Source: an uncultured Eubacteriales bacterium
Lineage (GTDB): Bacteria; Bacillota; Clostridia; Christensenellales; Aristaeellaceae
Length of the DNA stretch: 5,833 nt
NCBI GenBank assembly: GCA_902796115.1
Contig: CADBNX010000407.1
Coordinates: 1 to 5,833, forward strand
Direction: 5' to 3'
Part shown: piece after piece, positions 1 to 5,533 of the stretch
Position numbering within the stretch: position 1 is the stretch's first letter
How the letters are laid out: each line of letters starts with the position of its first letter
The notes under the pieces: model-generated
The model's input: only the letters and a program-made list of their open reading frames with translations
The model's database searches: none
What the model was told of the DNA's origin: nothing
Position numbers and translations under genes: made by a program

Positions 1-962
1 GTGGTTTCGATCTCTCCCGGCAGCGCGAGCTGCAGCTCCGCCAGCACGCATACCGTGCCGAAGAGCATGTGCAGGTCGTTCAGCCCTTCGTGCGTTTCGG
101 GATCGAGCGTTTCAAGCCAGGGGATCAGATCCTGCGCGCAGTCCCGGAGCAGCTCCTTCACTTCCGCAAAGCGGTGCGCGGTCTGCCGGGAAGCGCGGTT
201 CATCGCGAATACCCAGTCGATTTCCATGAATCCGATTTCACGGGCCCAGCGCGCGCCGAGCGCCCTGCCGCGGTACAGGTCGATGCAGGTGTCGATCAGG
301 CGGTCCGGATACGGGATCGGCTGCCGCGCGTACTCATGATTGAAAAAGTAATGGAACCAGCCGAAGAGCTGGTGGGCCATCGGGGCCTGACCGTGATTCC
401 GTCCTTTCAGGCCGAGTCCGGTTTCCGGATCCGCGTGCTCCCGCAGCCAGGTGAAATAATCATGCTGCCAGGAGAGCGGGCAGGTGCGGGTGATCACCAT
501 CGAGGCATAGAGCCCCGCGCCCTGGTGGGAGTTGTTCCAGGGGCTGTCCTCCCACTGCAGGCCCGCGAGGAACGCATACAGCTTCTCCCGGTCCAGATAC
601 GGCAGCAGCGCGGTCAGCGGGTGCTCCGGCTGCGCGTCGAACAGTTCCAGCGCCGCAAGGCAGTGCGCCGTGGTGTGGATGGTGTGATGCGTTCCTTCCC
701 AGAACAGCCCGGTTTCGGGGTTCTGTTGGCCGCGCAGCACACGGACGGAGGCTTCGCGCTCCGCGGGGTCCCGCGGGAAGCGGCCGATCGTATACAGGAT
801 ATTGGCCGCGTCCGCGCAGCCGTATTCGTTGACGCCCATTTTGCGGTTCTGCTGTTCGTTCTGCCACAGGTAACGGCAGTACGCTCCCGCCTGCAGGCGA
901 TGGCGCTCCACGATACCGGCGCATTTTTCGACAAATCCGTCCAGATTGATGGCGTTGCTCAT
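1..962 (-). CDS. Uncharacterised alpha/alpha-toroid-like protein, N-terminal 320 residues (3' end beyond window)
   Basis: Reading the minus strand from the ATG at 962-960 gives 320 codons with no stop to the window edge, so the C-terminus is missing. The start is supported by a GGAGG Shine-Dalgarno at 974-970, seven bases upstream. The protein begins MSNAINLDGFVEKCAG and has no signal peptide or membrane segment, so it is probably cytoplasmic. It is rich in Trp, His and aromatic residues. A PET-G motif recurs three times: NPETGLFW (residues 81-88), DPETGLGL (178-185) and DPETHEGL (287-294). The first two are followed by His-rich helices (HHTIHTTAHCLAALELF at 92-108; HGQAPMAHQLFGWFHYF at 190-206). 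This pattern resembles the turn-helix repeats of alpha/alpha toroids such as terpenoid-cyclase-like domains and (alpha/alpha)6-barrel glycosidases or lyases. I do not recognise a specific family. Given the divergent glycosidase-like gene and the transporter, a role in sugar processing is inferred. It could equally be a non-catalytic toroid protein. Confidence 0.82.
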   Translation of the reverse strand, partial: MSNAINLDGFVEKCAGIVERHRLQAGAYCRYLWQNEQQNRKMGVNEYGCADAANILYTIGRFPRDPAEREASVRVLRGQQNPETGLFWEGTHHTIHTTAHCLAALELFDAQPEHPLTALLPYLDREKLYAFLAGLQWEDSPWNNSHQGAGLYASMVITRTCPLSWQHDYFTWLREHADPETGLGLKGRNHGQAPMAHQLFGWFHYFFNHEYARQPIPYPDRLIDTCIDLYRGRALGARWAREIGFMEIDWVFAMNRASRQTAHRFAEVKELLRDCAQDLIPWLETLDPETHEGLNDLHMLFGTVCVLAELQLALPGEIET

Positions 963-1009
963 GCTTTTTCCTCCGTTCGTAACGCTTTCGGTCCGATTCC
1001 GGGATGCTT

Positions 1010-1034
1010 CCGGCCCGCGTTTTTCAGGGGCCGG
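1010..1034. repeat. GC-rich inverted repeat in the divergent leader
   Basis: CCGGCCC (1010-1016) and GGGCCGG (1028-1034) are perfect 7-base inverted copies around an 11-base spacer. In the minus-strand transcript predicted from the promoter at 1060-1088 this would be a stable hairpin in the 5' leader, about 50 bases before the start codon. No T-run follows it on either strand in the position expected of an intrinsic terminator, so it may be an operator, a leader structure, or chance in GC-rich DNA. Confidence 0.45.
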
Positions 1035-1059
1035 CCGATCCATTCCGGTCTGCGCATTC

Positions 1060-1088
1060 AGTATCGTCCATAAAGGGAAATTTGTCAA
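1060..1088 (-). promoter_or_regulatory. Sigma-A-type promoter of the toroid-like gene
   Basis: On the minus strand, TTGACA (1088-1083) is a perfect -35 hexamer. It is separated by exactly 17 bases from GATACT (1065-1060), which matches the TATAAT consensus at four of six positions. Transcription would start near 1053, giving a leader of about 90 bases before the ATG at 962. The -35 box lies just upstream of the oppositely oriented gene at 1124, so the two genes share a short control region. Confidence 0.6.
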
Positions 1089-1123
1089 CGGCAATTCCGA
1101 TGAAAGGAAGCACACGGACAGCG

Positions 1124-2452
1124 ATGAACACCAGATTTTTCAGGCAGGCCAAAGAAAAAGAGCCGAACCCGTATATCGGCTTTACCAGCTTCCAGCATTT
1201 CAACGGGGAAAGGCTGTACTCGGATCCGATCGTTCGGCCCGAGAATCATATGTGCGAAACGGAAAACCTGGAATGCTGGCCCATTCCGGAGGACGTGCCG
1301 CAGAACGGGAGGGAAGAGGGGTTCTATCCCGAAGCGGACATCGCCTATTTCCGGGTGCTGTGGAAGGAATTCGAACCGGAGCGGGGGCAGTACCGGTATG
1401 AACTGATCGAAGAACTGCTGAGGGAAGCGCGCGCGCACCGCCAGCGCCTGCTCTTCCGCCTGATCCCGCACAGCACGCGCGCTTCCGACGACGTGCCGGA
1501 ATGGCTGAAAAAGCTGATCCCCTGTCCGGAACGCCCGGCGGGAAAGCGGGTGAAGGATTCACCCACCGATCCGCGGTTCCTGATCCTGTTCGGGGAAGTG
1601 ATCCGGAAGCTGGGCGAGCGGTTCGACCGGGATCCCGTCTTTTATGCGATGGATATCTGCCTGCCCGGGGCGTGGGGGGAAGGATACAGGCTGGAAAATT
1701 ATCCGGACGATGATCTGAAACGGTTTGTGGATGTGTTTGCCGAGTCTTTTCTGCACACGCGCCTGACCGCGCAGATCGGGCTGCCGTGGCTGGTGAACGG
1801 GCTCAACCGGCTGCGTCCGGTGGGCTGGCGGGGAGACGGATGCGGAGAGCCGCATCATATCCTGGAGCGCTATCCCGCGCTTATCGCGCAGCTGACGCCG
1901 GACCTGTGGAAGCGGGCGCCGGTATCCTTCGAATCCTATTGGTGGCTGGGCGAATGGAAACGGCAGGGATGGGATCCGGAGGAGATCATCCGGAAAACGC
2001 TGGAGTGGCATGTGAGCTGTTTCAACGCGAAATCCGTTCCGATCCCCCGGGAGTGGAAGGGACTGATCGACGGCTGGCTTGACCGGATGGGCTACCATCT
2101 GTATCTGTCCCGCTTTACCGCACCCGCGAAGGCGCGGGCCGGGGAGCGGGTTTCCATGAGCCTTACGATGAACAACACGGGCGTGGCGCCTCTGTATGAG
2201 GAAGTGCCCGTCCTTCTGCGCCTTCGCGGCGAGGGCGGACAGGCGGTGCTGGATACCGGCCTGAAGCCTGTCGAATGGCTTCCGGGCGAAACGGAGAGCA
2301 CTTTCGCGGTAAAGCTGCCGGCCGGACTCCGGCCGGGCGTTTACCGGCTGGATCTCGGCATGGAAACGCCGGAGGGCAAGCCGGTTTATCTGCGCACCGA
2401 CGCACCGTGCGATGCTCCTTTTTACGAAGCGGGGGAGTTACGGATCGAATAA
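1124..2452 (+). CDS. Glycoside-hydrolase-like protein with C-terminal beta-sandwich (DUF4832-like)
   Basis: The protein has 442 residues from the chosen ATG. Residues about 14-320 read as a TIM-barrel glycosidase relative: an N-terminal NPYIGFTSFQHF segment, then LWKEFEPERGQYRYELIEELL (79-99), the pattern by which many glycosidases describe their first barrel strands. GAWGEG (182-187) with Glu186 and VSFESYWW (267-274) with Glu270 are candidate acid/base and nucleophile positions. WDPEEIIRKTLEWHVSCFNAKS (283-304) and the GYHLYL segment (323-328) lead into a C-terminal beta-sandwich (about 330-442), as in DUF4832-type proteins. There is no signal peptide, so it should act in the cytoplasm, plausibly on imported oligosaccharide. 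The start is uncertain. The frame is open back to an ATG at 1004 (482 residues) and another at 1100, but the first 40 residues look non-conserved and overlap the divergent promoter. The best SD near 1124 is only AAAGGAAG at 1103-1110, rather far away. The enzyme assignment is inference from motifs. Confidence 0.85.
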   Translation: MNTRFFRQAKEKEPNPYIGFTSFQHFNGERLYSDPIVRPENHMCETENLECWPIPEDVPQNGREEGFYPEADIAYFRVLWKEFEPERGQYRYELIEELLREARAHRQRLLFRLIPHSTRASDDVPEWLKKLIPCPERPAGKRVKDSPTDPRFLILFGEVIRKLGERFDRDPVFYAMDICLPGAWGEGYRLENYPDDDLKRFVDVFAESFLHTRLTAQIGLPWLVNGLNRLRPVGWRGDGCGEPHHILERYPALIAQLTPDLWKRAPVSFESYWWLGEWKRQGWDPEEIIRKTLEWHVSCFNAKSVPIPREWKGLIDGWLDRMGYHLYLSRFTAPAKARAGERVSMSLTMNNTGVAPLYEEVPVLLRLRGEGGQAVLDTGLKPVEWLPGETESTFAVKLPAGLRPGVYRLDLGMETPEGKPVYLRTDAPCDAPFYEAGELRIE

Positions 2453-2476
2453 GCGCCGGCTGCCGGGATGAAACCG

Positions 2477-2526
2477 AAAAAAACGATCCCCTCATGGAAC
2501 GGAAATGCGGGTTCCGTAAGGGGATC
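2477..2526 (-). terminator. Rho-independent terminator after the AraC-family gene
   Basis: On the minus strand, GATCCCCT (2526-2519) pairs perfectly with AGGGGATC (2492-2485). An inner GGAAC/GTTCC stem (2515-2511 with 2500-2496) continues the helix after a short imperfect step, around a 10-base loop. One base (2484) and then seven consecutive T residues (2483-2477) follow, giving a classic intrinsic terminator about 54 bases beyond the regulator's stop codon. On the plus strand the hairpin lies about 32 bases after the stop at 2452 but has no T-run, so it should mainly stop the regulator transcript and may act as a barrier between the convergent genes. Confidence 0.85.
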
Positions 2527-2579
2527 CGTGCGTGCAGTGCGCGGCTTCAGAGACGAGCGAACCCGATCAGGCAGGGCTT

Positions 2580-3365
2580 TCAGGTGTCATGCGTCTTCTT
2601 CACACTGTGCATTTTTCTGTATTCCGACGGTGTAAGGCTGACTTCCCGATGAAATGTTTTGCAGAAGGAGTACACATCGCCGAATCCTGTGTGTTCCGCG
2701 ATCTGCTGGATGGTGAGCTCCCGGATGTCCAGCAGTTCCCTGGCATAATTGATCCGCATCAGCGTGAGGTATTTCTTGGGCGTCATCCCGTATACAAGCG
2801 AGAACTGTTTCCGGAAATAGATTTCGCTGATCCCGGACTGCTCCGCGAGGAGCCCGACGGAGAGATCATGATCGCAGAAATGGGCGCTCAGGTACTGGAT
2901 GCTTTTTTCGATCCGGGACTGGGACTTTCGGGAGGCGTAGGTGTGATTCTCTCCCAAAGCCGCGTGGTACAGCAGCTGATAGACGCCGGAGAGGCAGAAC
3001 TCCCGGAATCCGGCGCTTTTCAGGTTCCAGGCGTACTGCATGCTGTCGGCGATGCTTTTGAGAATGTTTCTGTCACTGACACAGAGGCTCATCGGGGAAG
3101 GTGGATTGTTTTCCGCAATAAAATCCACGATGATGCAGGTGCCCGTTTCCTCGATGCGGTAGCTGTAGGTGGCACCCTGGGGAATATAGAGCAGATGCGT
3201 GCTGTCGGAAAGGTACCGGGTGCCGTTATGCGTGTAGACGGAGCTGCCCTCAAGCTTCAGGCAGATGCCGGAGCACGGGCGGCTGACGCGTTTGTAGACC
3301 TCGCCCGCCAGATTCACGGTATAAACGGATAAGATCTGTTTTACGATCAGGTCTGAAATATCCAT
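2580..3365 (-). CDS. AraC-family transcriptional regulator
   Basis: The protein has 261 residues and the usual two-part AraC architecture. Residues about 15-110 form a beta-rich cupin-like ligand-sensing domain (for example HLLYIPQGATYSYR at 57-70). Residues about 150-253 form the DNA-binding domain with two helix-turn-helix units: LSVGLLAEQSGISEIYFRKQF (168-188) and LTIQQIAEHTGFGDVYSFCKTF (217-238), ending in the family signature TPSEYRKMH (245-253). The start is ATG 3365-3363, chosen because AAAGGA (3378-3373) lies seven bases upstream. The frame is open to an ATG at 3491, but that start lacks an SD and would place the gene's own promoter inside the coding region. It is transcribed divergently from the sugar permease genes, so it is probably their local activator, with an oligosaccharide or sugar as ligand. 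Unlike the YesN-type regulators often found beside LplB-type transporters, it has no response-regulator receiver domain. Confidence 0.93.
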   Translation of the reverse strand: MDISDLIVKQILSVYTVNLAGEVYKRVSRPCSGICLKLEGSSVYTHNGTRYLSDSTHLLYIPQGATYSYRIEETGTCIIVDFIAENNPPSPMSLCVSDRNILKSIADSMQYAWNLKSAGFREFCLSGVYQLLYHAALGENHTYASRKSQSRIEKSIQYLSAHFCDHDLSVGLLAEQSGISEIYFRKQFSLVYGMTPKKYLTLMRINYARELLDIRELTIQQIAEHTGFGDVYSFCKTFHREVSLTPSEYRKMHSVKKTHDT

Positions 3366-3372
3366 GATACGG

Positions 3373-3378
3373 TCCTTT
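3373..3378 (-). promoter_or_regulatory. Ribosome binding site that decides the regulator start
   Basis: AAAGGA on the minus strand lies seven bases before the ATG at 3365. The upstream in-frame ATG at 3491 has no comparable site, so this short element is the main reason for the 261-residue reading. Confidence 0.75.
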
Positions 3379-3396
3379 CGCCCTCCGCAGGCAGTC

Positions 3397-3406
3397 TGAG
3401 GCCTCA
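3397..3406. repeat. Perfect 10-bp palindrome in the regulator leader
   Basis: TGAGGCCTCA is a perfect palindrome lying just downstream of the regulator's predicted transcription start. It is enclosed by the inverted pair CGCAGG (3386-3391) and CCTGCG (3413-3418), so the leader could fold. A protein-binding site or an mRNA structure near the ribosome binding site are both possible; the sequence does not decide. Confidence 0.4.
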
Positions 3407-3423
3407 AAAAACCCTGCGCTTTT

Positions 3424-3451
3424 ATTATAAGGAATCGGTCCGCAAAGTCAA
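3424..3451 (-). promoter_or_regulatory. Strong sigma-A-type promoter of the AraC-family gene
   Basis: On the minus strand, TTGACT (3451-3446; five of six consensus bases) and a perfect TATAAT (3429-3424) are separated by 16 bases. Transcription would begin near 3417, giving a leader of about 50 bases before the ATG at 3365. Confidence 0.75.
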
Positions 3452-3490
3452 GATTCTGTATCGAAAAACACAAATCAAACTTTTTTGCCA

Positions 3491-3519
3491 TTTACATGTC
3501 TGCGGGAACACTCTATAGT
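3491..3519 (+). promoter_or_regulatory. Sigma-A-type promoter of the transporter operon
   Basis: TTTACA (3491-3496) and TATAGT (3514-3519) each match the sigma-A consensus at five of six positions, with an ideal 17-base spacer. The DNA directly upstream (3463-3486) is A/T-rich with a run of six T, resembling an UP element. Transcription would start near 3526, about 50 bases before the first permease. The -35 boxes of this promoter and of the divergent regulator promoter are only about 39 bases apart, so a single bound regulator could affect both. Confidence 0.7.
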
Positions 3520-3577
3520 AATTGCAGAGAACAGCGCAGGGGCTGGCTTACGATGATGACCCTTTTGGAGGCAAAGC

Positions 3578-4513
3578 ATGACTGATGGGATTTCCCGTTC
3601 CCGCCGGAAAAAGAGAAACCTGAAAAAGCGCTTTCTGGAGAGCTGGCAGTGGTATCTTCTGCTGCTCCCGGGGCTGGTTTATCTGATCATTTTTCATTAC
3701 ATTCCCATGGGCGGCATCCTGATCGCTTTCAAAAACTACCGTCCGGCCCGGGGCATTTTCGGCAGCAAATGGGTGGGATTTGCCAATTTCATCCGCTTCT
3801 TCCAGTTTCCCGATATGTTCAAGCTGATCTGGAACACGCTTTCGATCAACCTGCTCAAGCTGGCCATGTTCCCCATCCCCATCATTTTTGCCCTGATGCT
3901 CAACGAGGTGAGGAGCGCCCGGTTCAAAAAAACGGTACAGATGATCACCTATATTCCGCATTTTCTGTCCATGGTGGTGGTCTGTTCCCTGGTGATCCTG
4001 TTCCTGGACAAGGATTCCGGCGTGCTGACGGATCTGTTTGTTGCGCTCGGCATGAAGCGGCAGAATCTTTTGGGCGTGCCGGAGGCGTTTCCCTGGATCT
4101 ACGCGCTGATGGATGAATGGCAGGGCTTCGGCTGGGGGTCCATTCTCTACATCTCCGCCCTGTCCGGCGTGCCGCAGGAAAACGTGGAGGCAGCCAGGAT
4201 CGACGGGGCGAACCGCTTTCAGGTCATCTGGCACATCAACATTCCCGCCATTATGGCCACCATCATCATCACCTTCATCCTCCGCCTCGGAGGTCTGATG
4301 GGACTTGGCTACGCGAAGATCTTCCTGCTGCAGAACAATCTGAATCTGCCCCGTTCCCGCGTGCTTTCCACGTATGTATACGAAATCGGTCTGATGGGCG
4401 GGCAGTACAGCTATTCCACGGCGATCGGCCTGTTCAACACGATGGTGGGCCTGACCATCGTGCTGATTTCCAACGCGTTCATCAAGAAGATTTCCGACGT
4501 GGGCTTGTTCTGA
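3578..4513 (+). CDS. Sugar ABC transporter permease, LplB/YteP-like (CUT1 family)
   Basis: This 311-residue membrane protein is one half of the channel of a binding-protein-dependent oligosaccharide importer. After a basic cytoplasmic N-terminus (RSRRKKRNLKKR, 7-18) there are about six membrane segments, near residues 24-50, 84-108, 119-143, 172-196, 222-245 and 279-300. The cytoplasmic EAA loop that docks the ATPase is clear at 203-223 (VEAARIDGANRFQVIWHINIP, with Glu204, Ala205 and Gly210). The opening YLLLLPGLVYLIIFHYIPM and the ending ISDVGLF are typical of LplB-type permeases, and the length is normal. The start is well supported by GGAGG at 3567-3571, six bases upstream. It is the first gene of the operon and lies 16 bases before the second permease, its expected heterodimer partner. 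The substrate cannot be told from the sequence; relatives carry complex plant-derived or other oligosaccharides. Confidence 0.95.
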   Translation: MTDGISRSRRKKRNLKKRFLESWQWYLLLLPGLVYLIIFHYIPMGGILIAFKNYRPARGIFGSKWVGFANFIRFFQFPDMFKLIWNTLSINLLKLAMFPIPIIFALMLNEVRSARFKKTVQMITYIPHFLSMVVVCSLVILFLDKDSGVLTDLFVALGMKRQNLLGVPEAFPWIYALMDEWQGFGWGSILYISALSGVPQENVEAARIDGANRFQVIWHINIPAIMATIIITFILRLGGLMGLGYAKIFLLQNNLNLPRSRVLSTYVYEIGLMGGQYSYSTAIGLFNTMVGLTIVLISNAFIKKISDVGLF

Positions 4514-4529
4514 GAGGGGGTGAAACAGC

Positions 4530-5468
4530 ATGTCACGGCCGGCCGAAACACGCATCAGGGAATTCCACCCGGGTGAAAAGATCTTTACGGTTTTCCTTTA
4601 CGCTTTCCTGCTCCTGGCAGCGTTCATCTGCGCCTATCCGCTGTGGTTTACGATCATTTCCTCCATATCCGACGCGGACGCCGTGTACAGCGGCGCGGTG
4701 CGGTGGTTCCCGACTGCCGTCACCACGGAAGCCTATACCCTGGTGTTCCGGAACAATGAGATCTGGATGGGCTATTTCAACACGATCATCTATACGCTGG
4801 CGGGCACGGCGTTCAACCTGCTCCTGACCATTCCGGCCGCCTACGCGATGAGCAAAAAACGCATGCTGGGCCACGGCATCCTGACCGCCGTCTTCCTGAT
4901 CCCCATGTATTTCGGGGGCGGCCTGATCCCTACCTATATCCTGATGAACAGCCTGCATCTGCTGGATACCCGGTGGATCATGATCATAAACGGCGGCCTG
5001 TCCATTTACAATATGATCGTGACCCGCACCTATTTCCAGGTCAGCATTCCCGATTCGCTCTTTGAGGCGGCGAGCATCGACGGAAGCAGCGAGATCGGCA
5101 CCTTTGTCCGGATCGCGCTGCCGCTGAGCATGCCCGTGATCGCCGTGATCGCGCTTTACTATGCCTCGGCGCACTGGAACAGCTACTTCGACGCCATGAT
5201 CTATCTGACCAGCAACCATCTGAAACCGCTGCAGCTGGTGCTGCGGCGCATCCTGATCGAAAATCAGTCGGCTTACGACAAGGTGACGGCAGCGGGAGAC
5301 ATGGACGTGGACGCCGATTACCTGAAGGATATGCTGCATCAGGCGCATATGGCCGTGACCATGAAGTATTCCCTTGTGTTCATTGCCAGCGCGCCCATGC
5401 TCTGCATCTATCCCTTTGTGCAGAAGTATTTTGTGAAAGGCGTCATGATCGGCTCGGTGAAGGGCTGA
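4530..5468 (+). CDS. Sugar ABC transporter permease, YtcP/LplC-like (CUT1 family)
   Basis: This 312-residue protein is the second channel subunit. It has about six membrane segments, near residues 18-46, 82-106, 115-140, 147-166, 196-215 and 280-300. The EAA loop lies at 178-199 (FEAASIDGSSEIGTFVRIALPL, with Glu179, Ala180 and Gly185). The segment PLQLVLRRILIEN (233-245) and the C-terminal signature YPFVQKYFVKGVMIGSVKG (294-312) are hallmarks of the YtcP branch; the MalG and AraQ proteins are more distant relatives. The start is supported by AGGGGGTGA (4515-4523), a long match to the anti-Shine-Dalgarno sequence, six bases upstream. This site begins right after the preceding stop codon, so translation of the two permeases is probably coupled. 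No ATPase gene follows within the window. Systems of this type in Firmicutes often share one MsmX/MsmK-like ATPase encoded elsewhere. Confidence 0.95.
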   Translation: MSRPAETRIREFHPGEKIFTVFLYAFLLLAAFICAYPLWFTIISSISDADAVYSGAVRWFPTAVTTEAYTLVFRNNEIWMGYFNTIIYTLAGTAFNLLLTIPAAYAMSKKRMLGHGILTAVFLIPMYFGGGLIPTYILMNSLHLLDTRWIMIINGGLSIYNMIVTRTYFQVSIPDSLFEAASIDGSSEIGTFVRIALPLSMPVIAVIALYYASAHWNSYFDAMIYLTSNHLKPLQLVLRRILIENQSAYDKVTAAGDMDVDADYLKDMLHQAHMAVTMKYSLVFIASAPMLCIYPFVQKYFVKGVMIGSVKG

Positions 5469-5480
5469 CCGTAAAACGAA

Positions 5481-5510
5481 CCTCTGCCGCGAAAACGGTA
5501 AACATAGAGG
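5481..5510 (+). other. Possible stem-loop between permease and binding-protein genes
   Basis: CCTCT (5481-5485) can pair with AGAGG (5506-5510), and inside it CCG (5487-5489) with CGG (5496-5498) around a CGAAAA loop. The stem is interrupted and weak. Such structures between permease and binding-protein genes can stabilise or process the mRNA so that the binding protein is made in excess, but here this is only a suggestion. Confidence 0.25.
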
Positions 5511-5533
5511 AACAAAAAAAGGAGGAAGAAAAA

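Noticed and set aside
69..1073. Long plus-strand open frame of 334 codons
   Set aside because: It is the antisense shadow of the minus-strand gene at 1-962. It lacks an SD, its product is low-complexity and Arg/Val-rich without recognisable domains, and the minus frame gives a protein-like sequence with promoter and SD.
2453..2579. Plus-strand terminator for the DUF4832-like gene in the convergent gap
   Set aside because: The hairpin at 2485-2526 is preceded by an A-run and is not followed by a T-run on the plus strand, so it fits only minus-strand termination.
2532..3332. Plus-strand open frame of 266 codons opposite the regulator
   Set aside because: It is antisense to a clear AraC-family gene and would cross its terminator side; no SD or domain.
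3366..3491. N-terminal extension of the AraC-family protein to an ATG at 3491
   Set aside because: There is no SD before that ATG, and the extension would contain the regulator's own -35 and -10 boxes; the start at 3365 has a well-spaced AAAGGA.
3548..4555. Minus-strand open frame of 335 codons opposite the first permease
   Set aside because: The product is rich in His, Gln and Asp as expected from antisense of a hydrophobic membrane protein gene, with no domain or SD.
5469..5533. Separate promoter for the binding-protein gene
   Set aside because: The 65-base gap has A-rich stretches but no convincing -35/-10 pair with proper spacing; read-through from the permeases is simpler.
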